From the NCBI GenBank assembly GCA_002168105.2, contig NHCD02000019.1, positions 56,597 through 120,596 on the forward strand: a stretch of DNA of 64,000 nucleotides, written 5' to 3'. Position 1 is the first letter of the stretch. Every line of letters begins with the position of its first letter. The DNA comes from Phycisphaera sp. TMED24. Its GTDB lineage: Bacteria; Planctomycetota; Phycisphaerae; Phycisphaerales; SM1A02. The notes under the pieces are model-generated. The model made no database searches, was not told where the DNA came from, and saw only the letters and a program-made list of their open reading frames with translations. Shown here in pieces: positions 17,679 to 27,198 of this stretch. The position numbers and the translations under genes were made by a program.

Positions 17679-18654
17679 GCGAAGCCTCTTCGGTTGGGGT
17701 TGCCGCGGCCCCTTGGCGAACCATGCCACCTTGAATGCGTTCCCAAGCGCTTTTGGCATTGACAGCTGAGTGTTCAATACCAATCGAACGTCTTCCCCAT
17801 GCTTTGGCCACCGTGCAAGTTCCCCCACTGCCCAAGAAGGGGTCCAAAACCAGGTCGCCCTCATTGGAGCAGGCCAAAATCACGCGTTCCAAATAGACCT
17901 CAGGAATTTGGTTGTGATGCTGGTGCCGGCGTTCCTTGTTGTTTCCCTGAATGCGCCCCCAGTACTTCCCGTACCAGACGTCCATCGGAAGGCGAAGGCC
18001 CTTGTTCTGATCTTTGGCCATTGTCCTGGGATCGGCATACACACTTGCACGGTCTGAAAGTTCCATGATGTGCTCGGGATTCCAAATGCGCTGGTCTGGA
18101 TCTTTGGCGAAATACAGCGCGTGCACTTTGCTCATGATGAACGAGGAGTCTCGATTTTGACCAAACCGAAAGTGCCAAACGCACCAGTTGATCATGGTGA
18201 GGCCGCGACGCTTGAGATGCAACACAATCTCGGCCGCCGTGTCGTCCGGAATATTGACCCACAAGGAGCCGGTGGGCGAGAGCGCTTCGATGCAGCCGTC
18301 GAGCCAATCAAACGTGAAGCGTTCGTACTCTGCGCGGCTCATGCCATCGCGCCATGATTCGTACGGGACATCCCAGTTGAACGGTGGATCCGCAAAAATC
18401 AAATCTACTTCGCCACGTTCTGGAAGTTTGGCCAATACGTCGCGGCAATCACCCACGTACACCCGTGTGTTGGGGTTTCGCGCCGAGTGTGTTGCCTTGA
18501 GGCGACCTTTGGTGGGTTCATGGGGTTTGGCGGCGTCCCCCAGCAGATGGATATCAGCTTGTTCCAACTCGCGCTTGGCACGTCGTTGGGCTTGCAAGGC
18601 CCCAGTCGGGAGGGCATACCCGCCTGGGCGATTTGGCTCCGTGGGAGAGGACAT
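17653..18654 (-). CDS. DNA methyltransferase, beta class (orphan)
   Basis: A 333-residue adenine/cytosine amino-methyltransferase. I start it at 18654 (MSSPTEPNRPGG); the 62 residues added by the track look non-coding. The catalytic motif DPPFNWDVPYESW (about residue 90) comes before the AdoMet-binding DPFLGSGGTCTVAKAWGRRSIGIE (about 285), the order of beta-class enzymes such as CcrM. The segment between (WHFRFGQNRDSSFIMSKVHALYF) would hold target recognition. No restriction partner is next to it. It may set an epigenetic methylation pattern. It lies downstream of the hypothetical 18683-19351. Confidence 0.9.
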   Translation of the reverse strand: MSSPTEPNRPGGYALPTGALQAQRRAKRELEQADIHLLGDAAKPHEPTKGRLKATHSARNPNTRVYVGDCRDVLAKLPERGEVDLIFADPPFNWDVPYESWRDGMSRAEYERFTFDWLDGCIEALSPTGSLWVNIPDDTAAEIVLHLKRRGLTMINWCVWHFRFGQNRDSSFIMSKVHALYFAKDPDQRIWNPEHIMELSDRASVYADPRTMAKDQNKGLRLPMDVWYGKYWGRIQGNNKERRHQHHNQIPEVYLERVILACSNEGDLVLDPFLGSGGTCTVAKAWGRRSIGIEHSAVNAKSAWERIQGGMVRQGAAATPTEEASLNRRRRSD

Positions 18655-18682
18655 CAGTTGCGGATTGTAGCGCGTGTGGGCT

Positions 18683-19351
18683 TCAGGTGAGCTTGAGGAG
18701 CAAGCCAGGCAGACCATCGCTCCTGCGGAGCGGACCCAATGGGTTTTCCACACGATCTTCCAGCGCGGACGAGCCCAGCAGGATCCATCGGTGCAGGGTG
18801 GGAGGTTCTTCGTCTCGGAATTCACGCAGCCGTACTGCATGCTGCACCACTTCGATCACTTGATCGAAGATGTCGGGCCACCGCTCGGCCATCAGCCCGG
18901 CATCTGGCCAAAGCACCACTTGCCAGCGACAGTCGTCGACCGCACGGAGATGCTGATGAATGCTTTGCATGATCGCGCTGTACTCACTTCCGAGAGCCAG
19001 ACGTTCGTTGCTGGGGTCGCATTTTTTCTCCAACATCGTGTTCGGATGTGTTTGCTTGGACAAACTGTGTCGCAGGCGCATCAAGATGGCTTCGGGGCGG
19101 TGATCACGTGAAGGCGCAACGCGGATAGACCGGCAAGATTCAAAACCATCAAGCCGCCGAAGCACGGCCGAGCCAAACTGCGTTCGGCTTTTCGCGCTTC
19201 CTGCGACCACTGCCAAGTGGGCGTGCGCGAGGTGATCGAGGGCGGCGTCGGCAAGCGAGTCGGCATGGGCTGGCCCGAGGCGAATCATGCATGCAACGTA
19301 CTCCCGGGTTGGTGCTGGTCCATCGAATTCTGGTGCCGACACCGTCTTCAC
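18683..19351 (-). CDS. Hypothetical protein upstream of DNA methyltransferase
   Basis: A 222-residue ORF with a GTG start at 19351; an internal ATG at 19288 (MIRLGPAH) is an alternative. It has no recognisable domain, signal or membrane segment. Its composition is moderately charged and plausible for a soluble protein, for example LEKKCDPSNERLALGSEYSAI. It ends 28 bp before the beta-class methyltransferase on the same strand, which suggests co-transcription, and starts 23 bp from the divergent ribBA. It is kept over the overlapping plus-strand ORF 18674-19111 because of length and direction. Confidence 0.55.
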   Translation of the reverse strand: MKTVSAPEFDGPAPTREYVACMIRLGPAHADSLADAALDHLAHAHLAVVAGSAKSRTQFGSAVLRRLDGFESCRSIRVAPSRDHRPEAILMRLRHSLSKQTHPNTMLEKKCDPSNERLALGSEYSAIMQSIHQHLRAVDDCRWQVVLWPDAGLMAERWPDIFDQVIEVVQHAVRLREFRDEEPPTLHRWILLGSSALEDRVENPLGPLRRSDGLPGLLLKLT

Positions 19352-19374
19352 TTCATGCGTAGCATGGGTGCCAC

Positions 19375-20580
19375 GTGTTAGATGCCATACCGGACATTCT
19401 GGAAGATCTTCGAGCTGGCAAGATCATCATCTTGGTCGACGACGAGGACCGAGAAAATGAGGGTGACTTTGTCTGTGCGGCTGAAAATATGACGCCAGAG
19501 ATTGTGAACTTCCTCATGCGGGTTGGCGCGGGATATCTCTGCGTTGCCATGCGCCCCGAAGATTGCGACCGTCTGGACCTGACCGACCAAGCCAAACGAA
19601 ATACCAGTGTTTGGGGCACGCCATTCACGGTTTCGGTGGACGGTCACCCTCGACATGGTGTTGGGACCGGGGTGAGTTCTTCGGACCGATCCCAAACCAT
19701 CAAACTTTTGGCTGACCCGACCGCATCCTCGGAGGACTTTGTTCGGCCCGGTCATATCAACCCGTTGCGGGCCCGAGAAGGTGGGGTTCTGGTTCGCACC
19801 GGACAGACCGAAGGTTCGGTTGACTTGTGTCGATTGGCTGGGCTCCGCCCCGCCGCGGCCATCATCGAGATTGTGAATGAAGACGGCTCCATGGCCCGCA
19901 TGCCAGACTTGCGCAAGCTGGCGGACGCCCATGGCATTCGTATGTGCTCAGTGGAGCAGATCATTGAATACCGGCTGGGCCGAGAAACATTGGTTTCCAC
20001 AATTCCTGAGCTCACCGGAACGGTGGTCGACACTCCGGAAGGGCCTTTTGATTTGGTCGCCTTCCGAAGTGCGATTGACCCGTTGCCCCATTTGGCTCTC
20101 ACAATGGGCGGGATTGGTTTGCCCGATGCCAATGGTGACATTCCGCAAATCGACGATCCGGTCCTGGTTCGAATGCATCGCCGAGACGTGTTGGGAGATG
20201 TGTTTGGCGCGATCGGCCGTCCGGGACAGGATGCCGTCCGGTCGGCGCTGCGTGCGATTCGTGAAGAAGGGCGTGGTGCGTTGGTGTATCTCCGTCCCGA
20301 GTCCATGGGAGGGGGCATTGGCGACCTGTTGCATGGCATCCAGCGAGAGGCTGATGACGATCCGAATGCACCGGACCTCACCCGCACCGACGGGGTGGGT
20401 GCGCGAGCTCAACCGCCCGCCCAGAGAGACTTCGGCATCGGAGGACAGATCCTGCGCGCCATGGGGCTCACCCAACTTCGTTTGCTGGCCAGCAGTACCC
20501 CGGATCTACCGGGGCTTCAAGCCTTTGGCCTCACCATCACGGGCACGGTCCCGTTTGCGGACGACGAGACCGAAGACTGA
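19375..20580 (+). CDS. ribB: RibBA-type DHBP synthase with degenerate GTP cyclohydrolase II domain
   Basis: A 401-residue riboflavin-pathway protein with a GTG start. Residues 1-~200 are 3,4-dihydroxy-2-butanone 4-phosphate synthase: DDEDRENEGDF at about 23, GTGVSSSDRSQTI and VRTGQTEGSVDL at about 141. In that last motif the usual metal-ligand His reads Gln144. Residues ~205-401 are the GTP cyclohydrolase II fold, with conserved skeleton (GDVFG, ALVYLRPES, FGIGGQILRAMG), but the three zinc cysteines of SECLTGDVFGSLRCDCG are replaced (MHRRDVLGDVFGAIGRPGQ). The second half is therefore probably inactive in GTP hydrolysis, and a separate RibA would be needed. Confidence 0.92.
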   Translation: MLDAIPDILEDLRAGKIIILVDDEDRENEGDFVCAAENMTPEIVNFLMRVGAGYLCVAMRPEDCDRLDLTDQAKRNTSVWGTPFTVSVDGHPRHGVGTGVSSSDRSQTIKLLADPTASSEDFVRPGHINPLRAREGGVLVRTGQTEGSVDLCRLAGLRPAAAIIEIVNEDGSMARMPDLRKLADAHGIRMCSVEQIIEYRLGRETLVSTIPELTGTVVDTPEGPFDLVAFRSAIDPLPHLALTMGGIGLPDANGDIPQIDDPVLVRMHRRDVLGDVFGAIGRPGQDAVRSALRAIREEGRGALVYLRPESMGGGIGDLLHGIQREADDDPNAPDLTRTDGVGARAQPPAQRDFGIGGQILRAMGLTQLRLLASSTPDLPGLQAFGLTITGTVPFADDETED

Positions 20581-20581
20581 A

Positions 20582-21202
20582 TCAGGCGTCCGTACCGGGG
20601 ATGGGCATGCTGTCAAGCACGCGGTCCACGATGCCGTAGTCCAACATCTCGCCCGCGTCGAGCCAAGTGTTGCGTTCGCACGTTGCCGCAATCTCTTCGG
20701 TCGTTTTGCCAGAAGCTTCGGAGTAGATCCCGTACAACGCTTCTCGCATTCGAAGCATTTCACGAGCCTCGATCTCCAGATCGGTGGCTTGGCCTTCCAT
20801 GACGCCCATCAGCAATGGTTGGTGCATCAGGTTCCGAGAGTGTTGCAAGGTGAATCTCTTCCCCTTGGTTCCCGAGCATGCGATCAAGGAGCCCATGGAG
20901 GCCGCTTGGCCAATGATGTACGTGCACACGTCGTTGGGTAAAAACTTCATCGTGTCGATGATGCCCAGGCCGGCGGTGACTGAACCTCCGGGTGAGTTCA
21001 CATACAAGTGAATGTCGGCTTCAGAGTCTTCGTTGGCCAAGAACAAGAGTTGGGCCACGATGAGGTTGGCCATTTGATCGCCAACCCCTTCGCCTACAAA
21101 GACAATTCGGTCTTTCAGAAGGCGTGAGTAGATGTCGTAGGCGCGTTCGCCACGACCGGAAGACTCGACCACAATAGGAACCAGGGAGTTGTTGGCGCTC
21201 AC
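20582..21202 (-). CDS. clpP: ATP-dependent Clp protease proteolytic subunit (variant triad)
   Basis: A 206-residue ClpP homologue, the serine-peptidase ring of the Clp protease. The nucleophile Ser102 (GQAASMGS) and His127 (HSRNLMHQP) are present, but the residue aligned with the catalytic Asp of ERDRFLSA is Asn178 (ERNTWLDA). Listeria ClpP1 is known to carry Asn at this position, and such paralogues typically work in mixed rings. Its ATG overlaps the upstream clpP stop by 4 nt (ATGA), so the two subunits are translationally coupled. It ends beside the convergent ribB gene. Confidence 0.93.
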   Translation of the reverse strand: MSANNSLVPIVVESSGRGERAYDIYSRLLKDRIVFVGEGVGDQMANLIVAQLLFLANEDSEADIHLYVNSPGGSVTAGLGIIDTMKFLPNDVCTYIIGQAASMGSLIACSGTKGKRFTLQHSRNLMHQPLLMGVMEGQATDLEIEAREMLRMREALYGIYSEASGKTTEEIAATCERNTWLDAGEMLDYGIVDRVLDSMPIPGTDA

Positions 21203-21819
21203 TTCTTGTTCTCCGGGACTTGGAAGACTTCATCGATCAGGCCGTAGGCCTTTGCCTCATCAGCACTGAAGAACTTGTCGCGTTCTCCATCGGAAGAAAC
21301 CGTCTCAACATCTTGACCTGTGTGCTTGGCGAGGATCTCGTTCAGCACGCGTTTGGATTTCAAGATTTGTTCGGCTTGAATTTGGATATCGGTGGTTTGT
21401 CCGGTGACGCCGCCGTGAGGTTGGTGGATCATCACTTTGGCGTGAGGCAGGATGTAGCGTTTGCCTTCATCGCCAGCGGCCAACAGCACGGCCGCACCGG
21501 AGTACGCTCGCCCGATGCAATAGGTGGCCACTTCAGACGAAATGAACCGCATGGTGTCGTAGATCGCCAGCGTGTCGTCTACCGCGCCACCGAAGCAGTT
21601 GATGTAGAAGTTGATGGGTTGGCCCTTTTTCTGGTCTTCCAGATAGAGCATTTGCATCATCACTCGCGTGGCCGACGCGTAATTGATCTCACCGGTGAGG
21701 AAGACCACTCGGTTCTCGAGCAGGATCTCATCAATGGTCATTTCGCGGGTACGGCGGTAGTCCACGGAAGCTTGGGGCTCCACGAGGGCAACTGGGGGCA
21801 TCTTGGGTTCGAATTCCAT
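21199..21819 (-). CDS. clpP: ATP-dependent Clp protease proteolytic subunit (full triad)
   Basis: A 206-residue ClpP. The start at 21819 ([10 protein letters not shown]) is preferred to the tracked Met seven codons upstream because GAAGGA lies just ahead of it. The full triad is visible: Ser in [14 protein letters not shown], His in [12 protein letters not shown] and Asp in [16 protein letters not shown]. It lies first in the clpP-clpP pair, with the ATGA overlap downstream, and follows thyA by 54 bp. The ATPase partner (ClpX or ClpC) is not in this window. Confidence 0.94.
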   Translation of the reverse strand: MEFEPKMPPVALVEPQASVDYRRTREMTIDEILLENRVVFLTGEINYASATRVMMQMLYLEDQKKGQPINFYINCFGGAVDDTLAIYDTMRFISSEVATYCIGRAYSGAAVLLAAGDEGKRYILPHAKVMIHQPHGGVTGQTTDIQIQAEQILKSKRVLNEILAKHTGQDVETVSSDGERDKFFSADEAKAYGLIDEVFQVPENKK

Positions 21820-21873
21820 GGTGGTTCCTTCGATCCCCATATCGGTCCATCTTGGACCCGCCTGAAGCCGAAA

Positions 21874-22668
21874 CTAGACCGCAACTGGCGCTTTGATGTG
21901 GGGGTGCGGATCGTAGCCCTCAAGTTCAAAATCATCCTCCGTGAAGTCCTCAAGGCGGGTGATTTCGGGGTTGAGGTGCATGGTGGGCAGCGGGCGGGGC
22001 GATCGGGAGAGTTGCTCTTGGGCCTGTTCAAGGTGGTTTTCGTACAAGTGGGCATCGCCGAAGGTGTGCACAAAATCTCCTGCTTTGAGCCCAGTGACTT
22101 GGGCCAGCATCATGGTCAGGAGGGCATAAGACGCAATATTGAAGGGTACGCCCAAGAACAGATCGGCCGACCGTTGGTACAGCTGGCACGACAGCCGGTC
22201 GTCTTGCACATGGAATTGAAACAAAGCGTGGCATGGTGGAAGGGCCATGTCCGCAACCTGACCGGGATTCCAAGCACAAACCATATGACGCCTGGAGTGT
22301 GGAGACTTCCTTAGATTCGCCACCAATTGGGCAATTTGGTCGACCGTTCCGCCGTTTGGGTTGGGGAAAGCCCGCCACTGCTGCCCATACACCGGGCCAA
22401 GGTTGCCATCTTCATCGGCCCATTCATTCCAAATGCGGACCCCGCGTTCCTGCAGCCATTTCACATTGGTGTCGCCTCTGAGGAACCAGAGCAGCTCCAC
22501 AATCACCGACTTCAGGTGGATCTTTTTGGTGGTCACCAGCGGGAACCCCTCGGACAGATCAAATCGAATCTGACGTCCGAAGACCCCACGGGTGCCAACA
22601 CCAGTGCGGTCCTCGCGGATGGCCCCATGATCCAGGACCTCTTGCAGCAAATTCAGATAAGCGTCCAT
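21874..22668 (-). CDS. thyA: Thymidylate synthase (ThyA)
   Basis: A 264-residue enzyme converting dUMP and 5,10-methylene-THF to dTMP and dihydrofolate. It is the same length as E. coli ThyA. The N-terminal [21 protein letters not shown], the catalytic Cys in [12 protein letters not shown] (about residue 146), [19 protein letters not shown] and the C-terminal [10 protein letters not shown] are all canonical. It sits between the HtrA-like protease and the clpP pair on the minus strand. Its cofactor need links it functionally to the metF gene at 53.5 kb. Confidence 0.97.
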   Translation of the reverse strand: MDAYLNLLQEVLDHGAIREDRTGVGTRGVFGRQIRFDLSEGFPLVTTKKIHLKSVIVELLWFLRGDTNVKWLQERGVRIWNEWADEDGNLGPVYGQQWRAFPNPNGGTVDQIAQLVANLRKSPHSRRHMVCAWNPGQVADMALPPCHALFQFHVQDDRLSCQLYQRSADLFLGVPFNIASYALLTMMLAQVTGLKAGDFVHTFGDAHLYENHLEQAQEQLSRSPRPLPTMHLNPEITRLEDFTEDDFELEGYDPHPHIKAPVAV

Positions 22669-22688
22669 CGAACGAGGAGTGTCTTCGC

Positions 22689-23825
22689 TCAGCGCCGTGT
22701 CGTCAAACTCCTCGCATCGCCAAGCACCACCTCCACAAGAAGCGTTTCTTGGGTGCTGGGCCGAAAAATTTCGACGGTGATCGATTCGCCCGGCTTGGCT
22801 GATCCCAGCCGGCCTCTGACCTCATCCCCATTTTGGGTGACCCGTCCATCGAGTGAGAGGATCAAATCGCCAGCGCGAATCCCAGCCTGAGCGGCTGGTC
22901 CATTGGGTATGACCCGTTCCAGAGGGGCGGCGGGCCGGTCCAAGCCAACTTGCTCCAAGAACGCCGCCTGATCGGCCCGAACTCGGAAGGGAAACTGGAC
23001 GCCCAACATCGCGTGGGCGGTCCGTCCGTAGGCGATGAGATCCGGCACCACCCGTTCAATCAACTCGATGGGAATGGCCAGACCCACGCCCGGCCCGGTG
23101 TCTTGGTCCGCCACCGCGGTGCTCATACCGACCACTCGGCCCAAGGTGTCGGTGACGGGTCCACCGGAGTTGCCGGGGTTGATTGGGGCATCGATCTGCA
23201 GGAAGTCTTCAAACATTGGGGTGGTACCGCTTCGAATTCCCGCCGTACGCCCCAAGCCACTCACAATGCCACTGGAGACGCTGAACTTCAATTCCAGCGG
23301 TGAGCCGAACGCAAAAATCGTTGTTCCGGCTGGGGGCGCTTCAGCAGCCCGTTCTGCTGGAAGCAGTCGACTGCCGTCCAAAGACAAGACGGCAATATCG
23401 GTGGCCGGATCAACGCCCTGGATCGCGGCTCTTCGAATGTCACCGGTCTCCAGTTGAACTTCAATAGATTTGGCCCCACGAATGACATGTTCGTTGGTGA
23501 TGATGTGCCCGTCTTCGTCCCAGACCCAGCCGGATCCATTGGAGACTTCTTCTCGTCGTCCTGTACGCCCTCGCCCATCAACAAACGGCGCTTCGACGAT
23601 CGCGGTGATGTGCACCACCGAGGGAGACACTTGTTGGGTGAGGAGCACGCCGGCATCACTGGCCATTTTGAGCGGCGTGTCTGCGGGCCCATCGCGAAGC
23701 GCTTCTACCTTGGCTTTGGTCCGTGCGTATTCCACTTTGGCGGCAAAATCCGGCCCGAGCCACAGCACCAATCCAGTGATCCCAAGCGTGAGGTACGCCG
23801 GTCGGACGCGGAGGGTGCCACCCAT
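22689..23825 (-). CDS. HtrA/Deg-family serine protease with PDZ domain
   Basis: A 378-residue periplasmic protease; the start at 23825 ([15 protein letters not shown]) is two bases after the panB stop. A single membrane anchor ([14 protein letters not shown]) at about 8-22 is followed by the trypsin-like domain: His in [18 protein letters not shown], Asp in [13 protein letters not shown], Ser in [13 protein letters not shown]. Residues about 285-370 form one PDZ domain ([21 protein letters not shown]). This is DegS-like anchoring with one PDZ domain. Likely role: quality control of envelope proteins or regulated proteolysis. Confidence 0.93.
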   Translation of the reverse strand: MGGTLRVRPAYLTLGITGLVLWLGPDFAAKVEYARTKAKVEALRDGPADTPLKMASDAGVLLTQQVSPSVVHITAIVEAPFVDGRGRTGRREEVSNGSGWVWDEDGHIITNEHVIRGAKSIEVQLETGDIRRAAIQGVDPATDIAVLSLDGSRLLPAERAAEAPPAGTTIFAFGSPLELKFSVSSGIVSGLGRTAGIRSGTTPMFEDFLQIDAPINPGNSGGPVTDTLGRVVGMSTAVADQDTGPGVGLAIPIELIERVVPDLIAYGRTAHAMLGVQFPFRVRADQAAFLEQVGLDRPAAPLERVIPNGPAAQAGIRAGDLILSLDGRVTQNGDEVRGRLGSAKPGESITVEIFRPSTQETLLVEVVLGDARSLTTRR

Positions 23826-23827
23826 CG

Positions 23828-24649
23828 TCAGCGTCCACCGTCGCTGGTTTGGTAATTCCCGCCCGCTTGTCGATCGGCCACAGTTTGGATCCATGTTTGC
23901 GCCATGGTCGCCAGTGGCGAAATCCCATCAACCATGGGGGGGGCAAAGCTGGGCTGCTTCGGGGTGAGTCCAAGCAGGTCGGCGGTGACCACAATTTGTC
24001 CGTCGCAGTCGGGGCCGGCGCCGCAACCGATCAACGGCAACGTTGTGTTCTCGCGAATGGCCCGGGCGGCTTCTGGGGTGGCGGCTTCGAGAAGCAGCAT
24101 CACGGCCCCGGCGTCTTCCATATTTTTTGCGGACGCTGCGAGTTGTTGCCGATCGTTCGCGGTCTTTCCCGCCACGCGGTAGCCGCCGGCGCGCTTCACA
24201 TGTTGTGGGCGACACCCCAGGTGCGGCACCGTGGCGATCCCGGCATCGGCCATGGTTTTGATCCAACCGGTTCGGCTGTCATCCATTTCAATTTTGACCG
24301 CATCAGCGCCACCTTCGGTGACAAATCGAGCCGCTGCGCGCAACGCGTCTTCTTCGGTCAGCGCGGCCAAGAATGGAAGATCCGCCATCACGAAAACTCC
24401 CGGAGCGCCACGACGCACCGCGGCGGTCAAGGCCACCATGATGTCCAGTGGCACGTGAGTCGTATCGGGGTAGCCCAAGGCAACCTGGGCCAATGAGTCG
24501 CCCACCAACAACAACGGGATACCTGCGGCAGCGAGGTGACCTGCCGTCAACGCGTCAAATGCCGTCAGGCAGGCAAATGGCGCTTCGTCAGGTTGCCGTC
24601 TCCGGAAGCTGCGAAGGCTGGGGCGTGGAGCTTGTTCGGCCGTACTCAT
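23828..24649 (-). CDS. panB: 3-methyl-2-oxobutanoate hydroxymethyltransferase (PanB)
   Basis: A 273-residue enzyme of pantothenate and coenzyme A synthesis, transferring a hydroxymethyl group from 5,10-methylene-THF to alpha-ketoisovalerate. Family blocks are present: LTAFDALTAGHLAAAG, GDSLAQVALGYPDT, AVKIEMDDS (metal/substrate site), PHLGCRPQHVKRAGGYRVAGKT and LLLEAATPEAA. The usual LTAYD reads LTAFD and GDSLGM reads GDSLAQ, mild divergence. It is followed by the HtrA-like gene after 2 bp and preceded by the giant secreted protein gene. Confidence 0.93.
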   Translation of the reverse strand: MSTAEQAPRPSLRSFRRRQPDEAPFACLTAFDALTAGHLAAAGIPLLLVGDSLAQVALGYPDTTHVPLDIMVALTAAVRRGAPGVFVMADLPFLAALTEEDALRAAARFVTEGGADAVKIEMDDSRTGWIKTMADAGIATVPHLGCRPQHVKRAGGYRVAGKTANDRQQLAASAKNMEDAGAVMLLLEAATPEAARAIRENTTLPLIGCGAGPDCDGQIVVTADLLGLTPKQPSFAPPMVDGISPLATMAQTWIQTVADRQAGGNYQTSDGGR

Positions 24650-24672
24650 ACGTTCATGGTACGAAGGAACGC

Positions 24673-27120
24673 TTAGCCTTCCGACACCAAGACTCCAACT
24701 TCTGAAAGTTGCATCGGAGTCAACAGGTCCCGAAGACCACGGAGGGCCCGCTGGTTGGCCTCGGTTCGGCGGAACCGAATGGTGTCCAATTCTCGCTGTT
24801 GTTCCATGCGTCGAACCCAGCCGGACCGGCCTTCTGCAGGCCCTTCCGATTCATGGCGGTCCATGGCATCTGACATTTCCAGCGAGGTTGGACTCCAGAC
24901 ATTTCGCCACGTCTCCAAAAGATCAGCAACTTGCTCCCGAACCCCGGGGGAAAGGTCTTTCAGTGAGGAGGCTCGGAGCAGAGCAGACTCTGGTGAGTCC
25001 TTGTCAATCCAGACCTCGGGGCGAGTGAGTTTGGCCAAATCACGCCGCAAGCTTTCGGCCGCCTCCGGCGCCATGGATTTGGTGACGGAACGAATGATGT
25101 CTTCGTTTTGTTCTCGAACAGTCTCGTCGTATTCCCGCAGGTCACTGACTTTGGTGCGAGAGACTTCGTTCAGAGCTGACCCAATGGACTCCCACACTCT
25201 GCGGTCTGCAGGGTCGCCCACTTCCGTCAAGACGTTGGCAATGGCCCTTTGCCCAGCATCCACCGCTTCGAGTTTGGATTCCCAGCGCCTTTGGAAAGTG
25301 TTGGTGAGTTCTTCACCAAAAGTAGCTTCCGCCACAGCTGCTGATTCCGGTTGCCGCACCACAAGCATGGCGATGGCATCGGAAGGATTCGCTTTGGGAA
25401 GATCCAGACCAGACAAAATGCGGTCTGTGCCAGACGCCGTCAGACCGCGGGCGGCCAAGCGTTGTCGGTTTCGGATCCCGCGAAGGACGGCAAAGCGTGT
25501 TCGTTCCTCGTCGGTTTCTACCACGACCGCGTTCAGAAGGTCAAACAAGTCATTGTCGAGGCGGCTTTGAACTTCAGCCAAAGTACGGCGGCCATCCGAG
25601 AGTTCGCCAATTTCTGATGCGCTTGGCCCTTCAAGACCGCGTTCCCGATCCCAGTTCCACTGGGTAGCTCGGGTCTCTACGATTTGCTTGAGCTCCTCAG
25701 TGACCTCTGCGTTCCAGTCCAACTGATAGGACTCATGAAAGGTGCGGACGGTGTTGAACGTGTCCTCATCTGCCACGGGACGCACAAATCTGATGCCGTC
25801 CACCAATGCGGTGAGGCCCATTGGTCCAGCCAAGAAACCATCTGGGCCTTCGGCGGGAATGGCCATGTCAAACAACAGGGTCATCGGGGTTGGCCCAGCC
25901 TTGACCCTGAGGGTTGCTTTGGGTTCTGGGGCTTGCATGCGTGGGCCGCCACGTCGGCGTCCGTCTGCTTTTTGATTTCGGCCGTTGATTTTTTCGTACC
26001 GGGCTTCACCAATCAGCATGGTCAATTCTTCGATGGCACGCTCAGCAATCTCCTCTTGCTTTTCTTCAAGAGTGTCAGGTATGCCGCCACCACCGCGGCC
26101 GCGACCAAAGCTCATCAGCGAAGCTTCAGCACGGGTTGCATCCACTGCGTCAAGCATGGGCCTCGCCGCAGAGCGAAGTTGCTCGCGCCAATCTGCCCAG
26201 GTTGCTTCGACCAAACTTCGGGTTTCGGCGTCAAGATCCGAGAGCTGCAATGCGGACAAGAATCGGCGCCGGACTCGATTTTCTTCTCGAGCCACCTCTT
26301 GGTAACACGCATCAAGCCAACCAGCGCGGAGCTCATCGCCGGCGTCTTGGCCGAGAGCTGATTCAAGTTGAGGCAAGGCTTCACGGTGCAAGCCTGAAAT
26401 GGAAGTGGCCTGTCGAACCACTGGCAGTGAAGCGTCTGCCATGACGGTTTGCATTTCTTGGAACATTGCTCGCCGATCGTCGGTGGACTCCCGAAGATCG
26501 GCCATGGTGTCGGCAAATGTGTTGAATGCTGTCTTTGCCGCCCGCTCGAGCCGTTCAAATCGGTCGGCCAATTCGGTTTCGTATTCGTTGAGGATTGGTC
26601 CGACGGTTGGATCAGAAAGGCGGGAGACTGGAACCAATGCTGAGAGGTCGGCCAAGCCTGCGGGGTTGGCAAATCGAAGCAACGCCAGTGGGCCACCAGC
26701 GCGACGCACTCGGTCGCGCCGGGCGGCGACTCGGTCGAGGGTGGGCACTTGATTGGCCGAGAGCAGTGGACGAATTTGCTCGATGAAGTTCTCATCGACG
26801 TCTTCAATTTCATCCCGGAGCTGGTCGATGTCACGGAACATGGCGTTGACATCACCGCCGCCGAAAATCGCGCCGAAGATGCCACCACGTCCTGCCACAT
26901 CTTCGATCTCGTCCCCGCGAACGTCCTCGAATTCTTCCAAGTACACGGCGTGCAGTTGGTCAACCGCTTGGCGTTGAGGTTGGCTGAGATCCATTTCAGA
27001 GAACCACCGCTCCAGCATCGCGCCAGTGATGGGGTCGGAGGCGGTGCCAAAGGTGGCTTGCCCGTGGGCCCCGGAGAGCGCAAACAGGGTGAAAAGAACG
27101 GCGGTGATCTGGCGTCGCAT
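24673..27120 (-). CDS. Large secreted all-helical protein of unknown function
   Basis: An 815-residue protein; the start at 27120 (MRRQITAVLFTLFALSGAHG) has GAGGAGG upstream and begins a clear signal peptide. The rest is almost entirely helical, very rich in Glu, Arg, Ala and Leu, for example DLSQPQRQAVDQLHAVYLEEFEDVRGDEIEDV at 40-75. Similar long helices recur throughout. Glycine-rich interruptions occur (GRGGIFGAIFGGGDVNAM, FGRGRGGGGIPD). The L-S/T-x-x-Q pattern is reminiscent of Spy/CpxP or LTXXQ proteins, but no match is certain. It is the upstream-most gene of the minus-strand run to clpP. Confidence 0.75.
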   Translation of the reverse strand: MRRQITAVLFTLFALSGAHGQATFGTASDPITGAMLERWFSEMDLSQPQRQAVDQLHAVYLEEFEDVRGDEIEDVAGRGGIFGAIFGGGDVNAMFRDIDQLRDEIEDVDENFIEQIRPLLSANQVPTLDRVAARRDRVRRAGGPLALLRFANPAGLADLSALVPVSRLSDPTVGPILNEYETELADRFERLERAAKTAFNTFADTMADLRESTDDRRAMFQEMQTVMADASLPVVRQATSISGLHREALPQLESALGQDAGDELRAGWLDACYQEVAREENRVRRRFLSALQLSDLDAETRSLVEATWADWREQLRSAARPMLDAVDATRAEASLMSFGRGRGGGGIPDTLEEKQEEIAERAIEELTMLIGEARYEKINGRNQKADGRRRGGPRMQAPEPKATLRVKAGPTPMTLLFDMAIPAEGPDGFLAGPMGLTALVDGIRFVRPVADEDTFNTVRTFHESYQLDWNAEVTEELKQIVETRATQWNWDRERGLEGPSASEIGELSDGRRTLAEVQSRLDNDLFDLLNAVVVETDEERTRFAVLRGIRNRQRLAARGLTASGTDRILSGLDLPKANPSDAIAMLVVRQPESAAVAEATFGEELTNTFQRRWESKLEAVDAGQRAIANVLTEVGDPADRRVWESIGSALNEVSRTKVSDLREYDETVREQNEDIIRSVTKSMAPEAAESLRRDLAKLTRPEVWIDKDSPESALLRASSLKDLSPGVREQVADLLETWRNVWSPTSLEMSDAMDRHESEGPAEGRSGWVRRMEQQRELDTIRFRRTEANQRALRGLRDLLTPMQLSEVGVLVSEG

Positions 27121-27198
27121 GGACGATTCCTCCTCGAAGACAGACAATCCTACGAGCCAAAAGAGGGGGAGATCGTTCAATCGGCTAATATTTGACTT

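Noticed and set aside
12686-18654. The two DNA methyltransferases as a restriction-modification or defence island
   Set aside because: No endonuclease, specificity subunit, helicase-nuclease or other defence gene is present between or beside them.
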